Part shown: one piece after another, positions 36,586-45,074 of the stretch
How positions within the stretch are numbered: the stretch's first letter is position 1
Layout of the letters: each line of letters starts with the position of its first letter
NCBI GenBank assembly: GCA_006226775.1
Contig: SBGD01000081.1
Coordinates: 81,223 to 145,222 of the forward strand
Length of the DNA stretch: 64,000 nt
Direction: 5' to 3'
Source: Paracoccaceae bacterium
GTDB taxonomy: Bacteria; Pseudomonadota; Alphaproteobacteria; Rhodobacterales; Rhodobacteraceae
Program-made: the position numbers and the translations under genes
The notes under the pieces: model-generated
What the model was told of the DNA's origin: nothing
Databases searched by the model: none
What the model saw: the letters and a program-made list of their open reading frames with translations, nothing else

Positions 36586-36750
36586 TCACACCACCCAGGT
36601 CCAGAAGCCCGCGACCAGCAGAAGGGTCAGCGCGGCAAGCCCGAGGTAATCGACCGCCGTCATCCGGCCCGTGCCGTCCTCGGCGATCTCGTCGTAGATG
36701 GCGGCCCGTCTCTCGATCTCGGCCAGCCAGGCGTCGCTCATGTCGTCCAT
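36586..36750 (-). CDS. 54-residue single-pass membrane protein coupled to NCS1 permease
   Basis: Reading MDDMSDAWLAEIERRAAIYD at the N-terminus and ending with the hydrophobic helix YLGLAALTLLLVAGFWTWVV, this small protein has a charged cytoplasmic head of about 30 residues and one C-terminal membrane segment. AGGGAGGGAAGA lies directly before the ATG, a strong ribosome site. The stop TGA is followed by a single C and then the permease ATG. The spacing and fold recall small accessory subunits of secondary carriers. I do not recognise a named family. Confidence 0.8.
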   Translation of the reverse strand: MDDMSDAWLAEIERRAAIYDEIAEDGTGRMTAVDYLGLAALTLLLVAGFWTWVV

Positions 36751-36804
36751 TCTTCCCTCCCTGATGAGTGTACCATAGCGGCACGTTCTTGATGTGTTTG
36801 CCCT

Positions 36805-37695
36805 CTATTCGACCGTGACCGGCCCGGCGTACTGCGGCATCTGCTCGATGCGCGGGCGCCATGTGCCGCTCTCCATCACGCTGCGGACATGCGCGGCGAT
36901 CTCCTCCATCGGCGCGAACCAGACGCCGCCGCGCTCCTGCGCCTCTTCGATGAAACGGTGCATGATTTCCCAGCGCGCCAGCCGCCCGGTGGCAAAGGGA
37001 TGCACCACCGGCACCCAGAGCCCGCCATGGCGCCAGGCGGCCATGAACTCCTGCGAGAAGATGCGGAACCCGTCCTCGGGCGCACGGATCGGCATCATGT
37101 AATCGAGGTCCATCGACTGGACATATTGCGGCCAGTCATCCAGCCCCCAATGCGACGGCAGTTCCACCAGGTCGCCCGCGGCCGCGCGCAAAAGATAGGG
37201 CTGGTCGTCGCCCATCAGCGAGGCGTCATAGGCAAAACCGCGTGCGGCCAGCAGGTCCGCCGAGCGATGCGAGAAATTGTAGAGCGGCGCGCGCCAGCCG
37301 CGCGGGCGCTGGCCGGTGGCCCTGACGATCACGTCGATGCCGCGGTCGAGCCAATGCGCCTCCTGCTCGGCGGCAAGCTCGTTGGGGTGTTCGTGCAGGA
37401 ACCCGTGATGGGCGATCTCGTGGCCGCCTTCGAGGATGGTCTCCACCGCCTGCGGGTAGTGCTCGATGCACCAGGCCGGGATGAAGAAGGTCTGGCGGAT
37501 GCCCAGTTGGCGATAGCTCTCGACGATGCGCGGAATGGCGATCTGCGGCCCGTAGCGCAGCATCGAAATTGCGGCGGCCCGGCTGTGCCCGTCCTTGGGG
37601 TGGGCCAGGTGGATCAGGCTGTCGGCATCCATGTCGAAGGTGATGCAGGCGGCGCATCTGGCGCCCTCGGGCCAGGGGATGGGATTGCGGATCAT
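36805..37695 (-). CDS. polysaccharide-deacetylase-family hydrolase (PuuE/cyclic imidase type)
   Basis: A 296-residue NodB-like hydrolase without signal peptide. Metal-site candidates D21 and D23 (ITFDMDAD) and the histidine cluster H92, H96, H97, H101 (GHEIAHHGFLHEH) are present, and RGWRAPLYNFSH is the catalytic-arginine region. This intracellular branch includes allantoinase PuuE and cyclic imide hydrolases rather than cell-wall deacetylases. It overlaps the upstream SDR by four bases (ATGA) and precedes the small membrane protein and NCS1 permease, consistent with opening an imported cyclic amide ring. Confidence 0.82.
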   Translation of the reverse strand: MIRNPIPWPEGARCAACITFDMDADSLIHLAHPKDGHSRAAAISMLRYGPQIAIPRIVESYRQLGIRQTFFIPAWCIEHYPQAVETILEGGHEIAHHGFLHEHPNELAAEQEAHWLDRGIDVIVRATGQRPRGWRAPLYNFSHRSADLLAARGFAYDASLMGDDQPYLLRAAAGDLVELPSHWGLDDWPQYVQSMDLDYMMPIRAPEDGFRIFSQEFMAAWRHGGLWVPVVHPFATGRLARWEIMHRFIEEAQERGGVWFAPMEEIAAHVRSVMESGTWRPRIEQMPQYAGPVTVE

Positions 37696-38429
37696 GGCAT
37701 GACGCTCCCGCCGTTGGGGCCAAGACCCTGGCCGGTGAAGTACCGCCCGCCGTCGCCGGCGAGGAAACAGGCGACCGCGGCGATCTCGACCGGGGTGCCG
37801 AAGCGGGCCAGCGGGATGGCCAGCTCCTTCGCGCGCCATTCGGCGCTCATGTTGTCCGCGCCCAGCATCTCGGTGTCGATCGGGCCGGGGCAGATGGCAT
37901 TGACGAGGATGCCGGGGGCGAATTCCTTCGCCCAACTACGCACCAGCCCCAGCACGCCATGCTTGGAGGCGACATAGGGCGAAAAGGTCTCGCGCCCGCA
38001 ATAGGCCATGTCCGAGGCGATCAGGATCACCCGCGGCGGGTTGGCGGCATCCGGGGTCATCAAGCCGATGGCCGCCTGCCCCACCAGGAAACTGCCGCGC
38101 AGGTTCACCGCGATCACCCGGTCGAACTCCGCCACCGGAGTCTCCAGCAGCGGCGCCTCGTGGATGATCCCGGCGCAATGGACCAGCACGTCCAGCCCGC
38201 CCCAGGCCGATTGCACCTCGTCGCGCAGCGCCGCGACCGCGGCCGCGTCCGAAACATCGCAGGACATGGGCAGAACCTCTGCCGCGCCTGCCTTTCGTGA
38301 CGCCTCGGCGGTGGCCTCGGGGGTATCCAGATCGGCGAGGATCAGACGCCCCCCCTGCCCCGCAAACGCCAATGCCGTGGCGGCACCGATGCCTCGCCCG
38401 GCGCCGGTGATGAGGATACGAGACGTCAT
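37692..38429 (-). CDS. short-chain dehydrogenase/reductase
   Basis: A 245-residue SDR: TGAGRGIG at 8-15, catalytic S139, Y152 and K156. The usual NNAG motif reads HCAG (84-87), a variation in the structural turn after beta-4. The C-terminus (GRYFTGQGLGPNGGSVM) is typical. It overlaps both neighbours by four bases. Two SDR genes in a row in this operon suggest two successive oxidations or alternative substrates of the NCS1 permease pathway; the substrate is unknown. Confidence 0.83.
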   Translation of the reverse strand: MTSRILITGAGRGIGAATALAFAGQGGRLILADLDTPEATAEASRKAGAAEVLPMSCDVSDAAAVAALRDEVQSAWGGLDVLVHCAGIIHEAPLLETPVAEFDRVIAVNLRGSFLVGQAAIGLMTPDAANPPRVILIASDMAYCGRETFSPYVASKHGVLGLVRSWAKEFAPGILVNAICPGPIDTEMLGADNMSAEWRAKELAIPLARFGTPVEIAAVACFLAGDGGRYFTGQGLGPNGGSVMP

Positions 38430-39208
38430 GCCATCACCTCCCCACGGTCGACCATGATCGCCTGACCGGTGATGTCGCGGGCGCCGTCGGAGGCGAGGAA
38501 GAGGCAGGCGGCGGCCATGTCGTCGGCCTCCAGCAGACCGGGCAGCACCTGCGCCGCGGTGATCTCGGCCAGCAGATCGGCCTCGTCGCGCCCGGTGCGC
38601 GCGGACATCCCGGCCAGCGACAGCATCGCCGCCTCGGTCCGCACCCAGCCCGGGCAGATCGCATTGACGCGAATGCCGCGCGGCGCCAGCTCCTGCGCCA
38701 TCACCCGGGTGAAGCCGAGGTTGGCGTGTTTCGAGGCGACATAGGCGGAAAACTCCGGCACCGCTGTCCGGCTCCAGATCGAGGCGGTCACGATGATGCT
38801 GCCGCCGTCGCGCAGCTTCGGCGCGGCGTGGCGGGTGACGAGGAAGGTGCCGTTGACGTTGATGTCGGTGATGCGGCGGAAGGTGTCCTCGACCGCGCCG
38901 TCGGGATCGCAGAGCGGGGTGATCCGCTCGAGCCCGGCGTTGTTGACCAGCACGTCGATCCGGTCGAGCCCGGCAAGTGCCGCCTTGACCGCGGCGCTGT
39001 CGCTGATGTCGGCCTGCAGCGCGCCGCAGGGCCGGCCGCAGGCTTGCGCGATCTTCCCGGCGGCGGTCTGCACATCCGCACCCGACGACAGGAGGGTCAC
39101 ATCGGCGCCAGCCAGGGCAAAGCCCCTGGCGATGGCAAACCCGATGCCGCGACTGGCGCCGGTCACCAGCACCGCCTCGCCGGTGAAATCATAGCGGATA
39201 CGCCCCAT
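38426..39208 (-). CDS. short-chain dehydrogenase/reductase
   Basis: A 260-residue SDR: TGASRGIG at 16-23, NNAG at 89-92, catalytic S143, Y156 and K160. It is the first gene of the operon that runs through the second SDR, the hydrolase, the small membrane protein and the NCS1 permease. It diverges from the LysR regulator, with 96 bases between the two starts. The substrate cannot be deduced. Confidence 0.85.
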   Translation of the reverse strand: MGRIRYDFTGEAVLVTGASRGIGFAIARGFALAGADVTLLSSGADVQTAAGKIAQACGRPCGALQADISDSAAVKAALAGLDRIDVLVNNAGLERITPLCDPDGAVEDTFRRITDINVNGTFLVTRHAAPKLRDGGSIIVTASIWSRTAVPEFSAYVASKHANLGFTRVMAQELAPRGIRVNAICPGWVRTEAAMLSLAGMSARTGRDEADLLAEITAAQVLPGLLEADDMAAACLFLASDGARDITGQAIMVDRGEVMA

Positions 39209-39304
39209 GGCTCTTCCTCTCGCAATCTTCCCGGTCAGAAGACCACGCCGCCATGCTTGGACAAATATCTATGTTTCAAAGTTTACTTGTGGCATTCTCA
39301 ATGT

Positions 39305-40252
39305 ATGGATCCGACACCCCCCTCCCCTGCCCGGCGCCGCACCCTTGCCGATATCGACCTGCGCCTCTTGCGGGTCTTTGCCGAGATCGTCCATGCCAAC
39401 GGGTTTTCGGCGGCGCAGGAGGCGCTTGGCATGACCCAGGCGACGATTTCGGCGCATATGCGCCATCTCGAGGATCGGCTGGACATGCGGCTGTGCGAAC
39501 GCGGGCGCGGCGGCTTCTACCTCACGGAGGAAGGCCGGCAGGTGCATTCGGCGATGCGCGATCTTTTCGGGTCCATCGACCGGTTCCAGAACGCGGTGAG
39601 CGAGGCGCAGGGCGAATTGTCCGGCGATCTGAGCTTCGGCACCGTCGATGCCATGTTCACCAACCGCAGGCTGAAGCTCGACCGTGCCTTCGCGCGCTTT
39701 GCCGAGCTTGCCCCCCAGGTGCGGCTGCGCATCGACATTGCCGCGCCGCAGGTGCTGGCGCAGGGCATCCTCAATGGCCGATACCACGCCGCGCTGATGC
39801 CCGCCACCGCCGGGCGCGACCAGATGCAGGCGATGGATGTCTTCGAGGAACGCCAGAACCTTTACTGCGGCGCGCGCCATCCGCTGTTTGCCGTCGATGA
39901 CCGGGAGGTGACCGAGGCAGTGCTCGCCCGGCAGGCCTTTGCCGGGCGCAGCTACATGGCGCAGGGGCCGATCTGCGGCGTGGATTTCGACTGGCGCGCC
40001 GAGGCGGCGCATATGGAAAGCACGCTGCTGCTGATCCTCTCGGGGGCCTATATCGGCTTTCTGCCCGATCATTATGCGGCACCGGAGGTAAAGACCGCCC
40101 GGCTGCGCATCCTCGCCGCCGACCGGGTCACCTTCAACGACGTCTTCCAGATCGTCTATCCGCGCAATCGCCCCTCGCGCGCGGCAAGCCTGCTGGCCGA
40201 GGCGATCCTGTCGTGCCAGGCGAGTGATCCGGCACCCCTGGCTGACGGATGA
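39305..40252 (+). CDS. LysR-family transcriptional regulator
   Basis: A 315-residue LTTR. N-terminal helix-turn-helix (LRVFAEIVHANGFSAAQEAL, GMTQATISAHMRHLEDRLDM) and a C-terminal type 2 periplasmic-binding-like domain. The motif LCERGRGGFYLTEEG is shared with the second LysR gene in this window (42924), making the two close relatives. It diverges from the SDR/NCS1 operon. The intergenic AT-rich stretch 39262-39304 is the presumed regulatory site. Confidence 0.9.
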   Translation: MDPTPPSPARRRTLADIDLRLLRVFAEIVHANGFSAAQEALGMTQATISAHMRHLEDRLDMRLCERGRGGFYLTEEGRQVHSAMRDLFGSIDRFQNAVSEAQGELSGDLSFGTVDAMFTNRRLKLDRAFARFAELAPQVRLRIDIAAPQVLAQGILNGRYHAALMPATAGRDQMQAMDVFEERQNLYCGARHPLFAVDDREVTEAVLARQAFAGRSYMAQGPICGVDFDWRAEAAHMESTLLLILSGAYIGFLPDHYAAPEVKTARLRILAADRVTFNDVFQIVYPRNRPSRAASLLAEAILSCQASDPAPLADG

Positions 40253-40273
40253 GGGCGGGCCCCCTGCCCGCCC
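40253..40273. terminator. GC hairpin between convergent lysR and dadA
   Basis: GGGCGGG (40253-40259) pairs with CCCGCCC (40267-40273) immediately after the LysR stop; a further CCCGCCCC copy follows. There is no T tract, so intrinsic termination is only possible, not shown. Confidence 0.35.
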
Positions 40274-40294
40274 CCTGCCCGCCCCAGGCGCCCG

Positions 40295-41533
40295 TCAGAC
40301 CCGTGCCGCCACCGCCGCGGCCACGGCCTCCGAGGTGGCGCAGGCCAGCGTCCAGCCGAGATGGCCATGCCCGGTATTGTAGAACAACCCGTCGCGCCGC
40401 CCCGGGCCGACCCGCGGCATCATCGAGGGCATCATCGGGCGCAGCCCCGCCCAGGGCGTAGCCTGGCGGGTGCAGACCTCGGGGAAATAGCGGTTCACCC
40501 AGGCCACCAGCGGCGCGATGCGCACCTCGCGGATGTCGCGGTTTTCGCCGGCAAACTCGGCGGTGCCGGCCACGCGAAAGCGGTCGGCGCCCAGGCGGCT
40601 GGTGACGATCTTGGCCGCGTCGTCCAGCAGGCTGACCTGCGGCGCGCCCCTGCGCGAGGCGTCGTCCGGCAGGCTGACGGTGATCGAATAGCCCTTGACC
40701 GGGTAGACGTTCAGCCGGTCGCCGAAGCCCCGCGCCAGCGCCCGGCTGCGCACCCCGGCACAGACCACGATGGCGGCGTGCTCGGCACTCTGGGGCAGCC
40801 TGCGCCCCGGCTCGGGCCTTGTGTCGTAGCGCACGGTCACGCCGGATTTGTTTGTGGCGCTGCCGGTGACATCCGCGCCCATCTCGAAGCGCACGCCCAG
40901 CCGGGCGCAGGCCGCGGCCAACCCGGTGGTGAAGAGATGAATATCGCCGGAACTGTCGCCCGGCGTGTGAAAGCCGCCGACAAAGGTGCCGGTCAGCGCC
41001 GGCTCGATCCGCCGCAGGCCGGCGGCATCCACCTCATGGCGCTCCACCCCGCCCTCGGCCAGCAGGTCCGAGACCCGCCGCGCATGATCCAGCCCGGTGC
41101 GGCTGGTGTAGAAATGCAGGATGCCGCGATCCTCGCGGTCGAAGCTTATGCCTTCGCGCGCGCCGATCTCGCGCATCCGGTGGCGCGCGGCAACCGCCAG
41201 CCGCGCGGTCTCGGTGGTGTTCCGACGGTAGTTGGGGATCTGGCCCAGGAATTCCGCCAGCCAGGAATACTTGTGCCAGCTTGGCGCCAGGCTCAGCGAC
41301 AGCGGCGCATCGCGGCGCAGCATCCAGCCGATCCCCTTGCGGATGGTCGACAGGTGGTTCCAGACCTCGGCGTTCGAGGCCGACAACTGCCCGCCATTGG
41401 CAAAGCTGGTCTCCATGGCGGGATAGCGGTTGCGGTCATAGACGGTGACCGCATAGCCGCGGCAGGCCAGTTCATAGGCGGTGGTGACGCCGGTCACACC
41501 GGCGCCGATCACGGCAATGGATTTCGAGGACAT
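40295..41533 (-). CDS. dadA: D-amino acid dehydrogenase-type FAD oxidoreductase
   Basis: A 412-residue DAO-fold flavoprotein. N-terminal IAVIGAGVTGVTTAYELACRG binds FAD; NRYPAMETSFANGGQLSASN and the C-terminal GHGHLGWTLACATSEAVA match DadA small subunits, which oxidise D-amino acids to 2-oxo acids and pass electrons to the respiratory chain. The leader of this gene is a tandem glycine riboswitch, which suggests that its physiological substrate set includes glycine or an N-substituted glycine, or that glycine signals amino-acid excess. It is 275 bases downstream of the ureohydrolase on the same strand. Confidence 0.85.
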   Translation of the reverse strand: MSSKSIAVIGAGVTGVTTAYELACRGYAVTVYDRNRYPAMETSFANGGQLSASNAEVWNHLSTIRKGIGWMLRRDAPLSLSLAPSWHKYSWLAEFLGQIPNYRRNTTETARLAVAARHRMREIGAREGISFDREDRGILHFYTSRTGLDHARRVSDLLAEGGVERHEVDAAGLRRIEPALTGTFVGGFHTPGDSSGDIHLFTTGLAAACARLGVRFEMGADVTGSATNKSGVTVRYDTRPEPGRRLPQSAEHAAIVVCAGVRSRALARGFGDRLNVYPVKGYSITVSLPDDASRRGAPQVSLLDDAAKIVTSRLGADRFRVAGTAEFAGENRDIREVRIAPLVAWVNRYFPEVCTRQATPWAGLRPMMPSMMPRVGPGRRDGLFYNTGHGHLGWTLACATSEAVAAAVAARV

Positions 41534-41584
41534 CTCAGGCACTCCGGACACAGGATGAGACACGCCGGTGCTCCGACGCATCCC

Positions 41585-41755
41585 CCTCTGTCCTTTTGCC
41601 TGAGAGCATCGGCGCGACGGATGCGCCTTTCTCCTTCGGCGGGCGCATGGGGCGCCACTCTCCAGAGTTCGCGGTTCGGCAGTCATTGGGCCTGAGAGTT
41701 TCCGGGGCGTTGCTCCGTCGGCGCGGGCTTGCGCCCGTCTCTCCTGTCCGAACCG
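41585..41755 (-). ncRNA. tandem glycine riboswitch in dadA leader
   Basis: On the minus strand two consecutive glycine-aptamer signatures are visible. Aptamer 1 (41749 to 41690) opens with GGACAGGAGAG, contains CCGACGGAGCAACGCC and closes with CTCTCAGGC. A linker of about 20 bases follows. Aptamer 2 (41668 to 41585) opens with CTGGAGAG, contains CCGCCGAAGGAG and closes with CTCTCAGGCAAAAGGACAG. This order (GGAGAG, CCGAAGG-like core, CUCUCAGGCAAAAGGAC) is the conserved architecture of glycine riboswitches, usually activating glycine catabolism. It precedes dadA by about 50 bases. Confidence 0.9.
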
Positions 41756-41808
41756 TCTTGACCCGGGGCCTTTGCGCGGCCCCGGGACGTGTCAGGCAAA
41801 GTCGGCGG

Positions 41809-42789
41809 TCATCCGGCGGCGCGCGTCCTGCGCGCCTCGAAGACGAAGCCGAGGAAGTTCAGCAGCACCTGCGCCGCAAGGATCGCCGTGCCGCCGGTCG
41901 GGTCGTAATCCGGCGCCACCTCGACCAGGTCGATGCCCGCCACCTCGTGCCGCTGGGCCACCGCCTGCAGCATCTCGAGCACCTCGTAGTAGAGAAACCC
42001 GCCATGCGAGGGCGTGCCGGTGCCCGGCGCGATCGAGGGGCAGAAACCGTCGATATCCAGCGTGACATAGACCTTGGCCCCTTGCGGGATGCGCGCGATC
42101 ACCGCCTCGGCCCCCAGCTTGCGCATCTGGCGCACCGACAGGATGTCCGAGCCCATCGCCCGCGCCGCCTCATAACCTTCGCGGGCGGTGGAGGACACAT
42201 TGCGGATGCCCACCTGGGTCAGGCCGGTGACATAGGGCTTTTCCGCCGCCCGCCGCATCGGGTTGCCATGGCCGAAGCGCACGCCGTGGCGTTCGTCGAC
42301 GAAATCGAGGTGGGCGTCGATCTGCAGGATATGGATATCGCCCCGCCCCTGATAGGCGTCGATGCAGGGGATATTGACCGAATGGTCGCCGCCGATCACC
42401 ACCGGCAGGGCGCCGGCGTCGAGGATCGCGTTGACCCCGGCCTTGATATTGGCATGGCTGCGGCTGGTGTCGGTATGGACGATATCGGCGTCGCCCAGGT
42501 CGACGATGCGCACCGCTTCCGGCAGGTAGGTGCAATCGTCCTCGTGGTCATAGGCCCCGGCATGGCCGAAGGAAAACAGCGTCGAGGCCTCGCGCACCGC
42601 GCGCGGGCCGAAACGCGCGCCGGGGCGGAACTGGGTGCCGAAGTCATAGGGCGCGCCGAGGATGGCGACATCGGCGTCGATCCGGCTCCAGTCCTCGACA
42701 TAGGGGCGCTTGCCGAAGGTGGAAATGCCGACGAAGGGCAGGTTCAGGCGACCGGCGTCATAGCCGTGGCGGGCGGGGCTGTCGTTCAT
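41809..42789 (-). CDS. agmatinase/ureohydrolase family protein
   Basis: A 326-residue ureohydrolase. Mn-binding motifs GGDHSVNIP, DAHLDFVDE (DAHxD) and DIDGFCPSIAPGTGTPSHGG are present. In the last motif the usual DxDxxDP reads DIDGFCP, with cysteine for the third aspartate, while the two metal-binding aspartates are kept. The family releases urea from agmatine, guanidinobutyrate, guanidinopropionate or guanidinoacetate. It diverges from a LysR regulator, and a glycine riboswitch controls the next gene. A guanidinoacetate substrate would give glycine directly; that is inference. Confidence 0.87.
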   Translation of the reverse strand: MNDSPARHGYDAGRLNLPFVGISTFGKRPYVEDWSRIDADVAILGAPYDFGTQFRPGARFGPRAVREASTLFSFGHAGAYDHEDDCTYLPEAVRIVDLGDADIVHTDTSRSHANIKAGVNAILDAGALPVVIGGDHSVNIPCIDAYQGRGDIHILQIDAHLDFVDERHGVRFGHGNPMRRAAEKPYVTGLTQVGIRNVSSTAREGYEAARAMGSDILSVRQMRKLGAEAVIARIPQGAKVYVTLDIDGFCPSIAPGTGTPSHGGFLYYEVLEMLQAVAQRHEVAGIDLVEVAPDYDPTGGTAILAAQVLLNFLGFVFEARRTRAAG

Positions 42790-42923
42790 CTCGGGGTCCT
42801 CGTGGCGGGTTTGGCCGGTATCGGCAGCAGGTTAGGCCGTTTCGTCACATCGGTAAATCTTGAATTACGGATGTTCACATCTGCATTTCCGATGTAATGA
42901 CCAAGGGGAGAGGACCCGGACCC

Positions 42924-43820
42924 ATGCGGATCAGCGACTATTCCCTGCGCAATCTTCGCACCTTTTGTGCGGTGGTGGAACATGGCGGCTTCGGCGGCGC
43001 GCAGGCGGTGCTGGGCGCCAGCCAGTCGGTGATCTCGACCCATCTCAAGGATCTCGAGGTCAAGCTTGGCCTGACCCTGTGCAGCCGTGGCCGCGGCGGC
43101 TTTGCCGTCACCGAAAAGGGCGAAGAGGTCTATGCCGAGGCCAAGCGCCTGTTGGCCGCGGTCGAGCTTTGCGAGGCCAACCTGGGAACCCTGCGGCGGG
43201 TGCTGACCGGCCATCTGCGCCTCGGCCTTGTCGACAGCGAGGCGGACAATCCCGACCTGCCCCTGCACCGGGCGATCCGGCGATTCCGCGATGTGGCGGG
43301 CGATGTGCGGCTGACGCTGGAGGTCGGCACGCCGGAATTCCTCGGCAAGGCGCTGCAGACCGGGGATATCCACGCGGCCATCGGCCCGTTCCCCAACCGC
43401 CAGCCCAACATCACCTACTGGCCTTTCTACGTCGAGGAGCATGGGCTCTATTGCGGCCGCGCCCATCCCCTGTTCGACCGCGATCCCGCGACGGTGGGGT
43501 TGGCGGAGGTCGCCGCCTGCCCCATGGCAGTGCGGCCCTATCTGCAACGGGCGGAACTGGCGGGATTGCCGGATGCGGTCGCCATGGCCTCGGTGTCGAA
43601 CATGGAAGCCCAGGCGATCCTGATCAACAGCGGCTGCTACCTCGGCTGGCTGCCGCTGCATTTCGCCCGCAAATGGGTGGCGCGCGGCGAGATGCGGCGG
43701 ATCGACTGGCTGGGCCTTTCCTGGCAGTCGCAGTTCTACGTCGCCCATCCGTCCAGCCCGCATGACCTGGTACAGCGGTTCCTGGCGGTGTTGGCCGAGG
43801 ACTTCGGGTCCTTGCGATGA
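42924..43820 (+). CDS. LysR-family transcriptional regulator
   Basis: A 298-residue LTTR with helix-turn-helix NLRTFCAVVEHGGFGGAQAV (then GASQSVISTHLKDLEVKLG) and the same CSRGRGGFAVTEKG feature seen in the LysR protein at 39305. GGGGAGAGG precedes the ATG at 42924; an earlier in-frame ATG at 42897 would place the ribosome site inside the coding region. It diverges from the ureohydrolase gene, its probable target, with a short AT-rich control region (42840-42900) between. Confidence 0.87.
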   Translation: MRISDYSLRNLRTFCAVVEHGGFGGAQAVLGASQSVISTHLKDLEVKLGLTLCSRGRGGFAVTEKGEEVYAEAKRLLAAVELCEANLGTLRRVLTGHLRLGLVDSEADNPDLPLHRAIRRFRDVAGDVRLTLEVGTPEFLGKALQTGDIHAAIGPFPNRQPNITYWPFYVEEHGLYCGRAHPLFDRDPATVGLAEVAACPMAVRPYLQRAELAGLPDAVAMASVSNMEAQAILINSGCYLGWLPLHFARKWVARGEMRRIDWLGLSWQSQFYVAHPSSPHDLVQRFLAVLAEDFGSLR

Positions 43821-43875
43821 CATGCGGTCGGCGACAGGGATGCGCCCTGCCCGCTTCGGTGTTCGACTGCCCGTT

Positions 43876-45045
43876 TCATCTGCATGGCAAATGTTGGCCA
43901 TGGCCAACTCCTGGTTTCACAGCCCGATCAAGCGCCCTTGCGAGGTATCTCTCAGGGTCCGCAATCGTCGTGATCCGTTGCGCCATCTGGTCCTGTACCT
44001 GCAACGTGCCGATTGCGCCGAGCCTTCCGATGGCCATCGTCACCGCACCATGGCCAATGCCCAACATCTTTCCGAAGTCATAAAGCACCCTGCGCAGCCC
44101 TTGCTCTGATGTCGGGGGATGCGGGTAGAACTCCGGAACGCTTGCAAGCCGTTCCCAGAATCTCGGCTGCAAGCGCGCGCAGGATTTTTTTGTATAAGGT
44201 TTTTCTGACTCTTTGTGCCGGACGTTTTGTCCGTCAGTGGCGGGCGTTTCGCGTGTCTCGGCAACGGCCTCGGGGGTGTCCACCGCGTCGTCCAGCCGCG
44301 GCATTGCGGGTACATCCGCATCATCCTCCGGCCCCCTCGAACCACCCGTCAGCATCCGCGTCAACTCCCGCACGATCGCCCGTGCCTGCACCACCGTCGC
44401 CGTCGCGCGCCGCATGAGGTTGCGCGTGGCCTCGACCATTTGCACCGCGGTATCGTCGAGATCGAGGTGCAGGCATTGCGCCCGCAAGCTCTGGATATGT
44501 GCCTTCAGCCCGCGCAGCTCCGCGGCCTCGTTGCGCCGCCGTTCGGCGAGATCGCGCAACTCCTGCGCCCGCACCAGGAGCGGCGTCAGGTCCAGCCCGA
44601 AGGCGCCGACCACCTTGCCCCCGCGATAGACCGGGAACCGCTTGCCATTGGCGCTGTCGCGCCGCCGGATCAGCCCGACCTCCTCGAGCCGCAGAAGATG
44701 CCGCCGCAACTGTCGGTCGGTGATGCCCCGGGCGCGGTAGCACAGCGTCGCATTGCTGGCAAAGACGGTGAGCAGGGTGGCAGGGGTGATCGTGCTCTCG
44801 GTGCCGGTCTCGGCACTCTTGCAGGGCAGGCAACTCAAGAGCGCGTCGAGCACCACGATCGAGGCCGGCCGCAGCCCGAGATCTCGGCCGACCGTGTTGA
44901 CCGCGGCCATCAGATCGCGGCGCCTGACGGGCCGAAACCCGGGTTGCGCGGAAAGGGTGCCCATGCCCGCAAAGGGCAGGGGACCGGACAGGGCACAGGT
45001 ATCCTGTGCCGCGACGTCCGACGTCGTGACATGATCGAGGTTCAT
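43876..45045 (-). CDS. repC: replication initiator RepC
   Basis: A 389-residue RepC initiator of the repABC family. The N-terminal domain (GFRPVRRRDLMAAVNTVGRD, TLCYRARGITDRQLRRHLLR LEEVG winged-helix region) and a C-terminal domain (YPHPPTSEQGLRRVLYDFGKMLG) flank an acidic linker. It is last of the repABC operon, 214 bases after repB. In repABC replicons RepC is essential for initiation, acts at an origin inside its own gene, and its level is limited by a counter-transcribed RNA from the repB-repC gap. Both the AT-rich segment and the RNA candidate are visible here. Confidence 0.95.
   Translation of the reverse strand: MNLDHVTTSDVAAQDTCALSGPLPFAGMGTLSAQPGFRPVRRRDLMAAVNTVGRDLGLRPASIVVLDALLSCLPCKSAETGTESTITPATLLTVFASNATLCYRARGITDRQLRRHLLRLEEVGLIRRRDSANGKRFPVYRGGKVVGAFGLDLTPLLVRAQELRDLAERRRNEAAELRGLKAHIQSLRAQCLHLDLDDTAVQMVEATRNLMRRATATVVQARAIVRELTRMLTGGSRGPEDDADVPAMPRLDDAVDTPEAVAETRETPATDGQNVRHKESEKPYTKKSCARLQPRFWERLASVPEFYPHPPTSEQGLRRVLYDFGKMLGIGHGAVTMAIGRLGAIGTLQVQDQMAQRITTIADPERYLARALDRAVKPGVGHGQHLPCR
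44184..44216. other. AT-rich segment in repC, putative oriV
   Basis: A sharply AT-rich tract (including GGATTTTTTTGTATAAGG and TTTTTCTGACTCTTTG) interrupts the GC-rich repC frame, encoding the linker KESEKPYTKKS. In characterised repABC plasmids the origin lies within repC and contains such an AT-rich region, so this is the likely origin. A short dyad GGAC-GTTTT-GTCC follows at 44220-44232. Confidence 0.6.
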
Positions 45046-45074
45046 CTGATTTCAGACGGCAAAAGACGACCGTT

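Noticed and set aside
33630..36764. Open frame of about 1040 codons on the plus strand
   Set aside because: It is antisense to the BetA-like and NCS1 genes; the translated sequence is rich in His, Arg and Gln without any recognisable fold.
40253..40300. Repeated CCTGCCCGCCC units suggesting a repeat array
   Set aside because: Only two or three imperfect copies over fewer than 40 bases; better explained as a GC hairpin between convergent genes.
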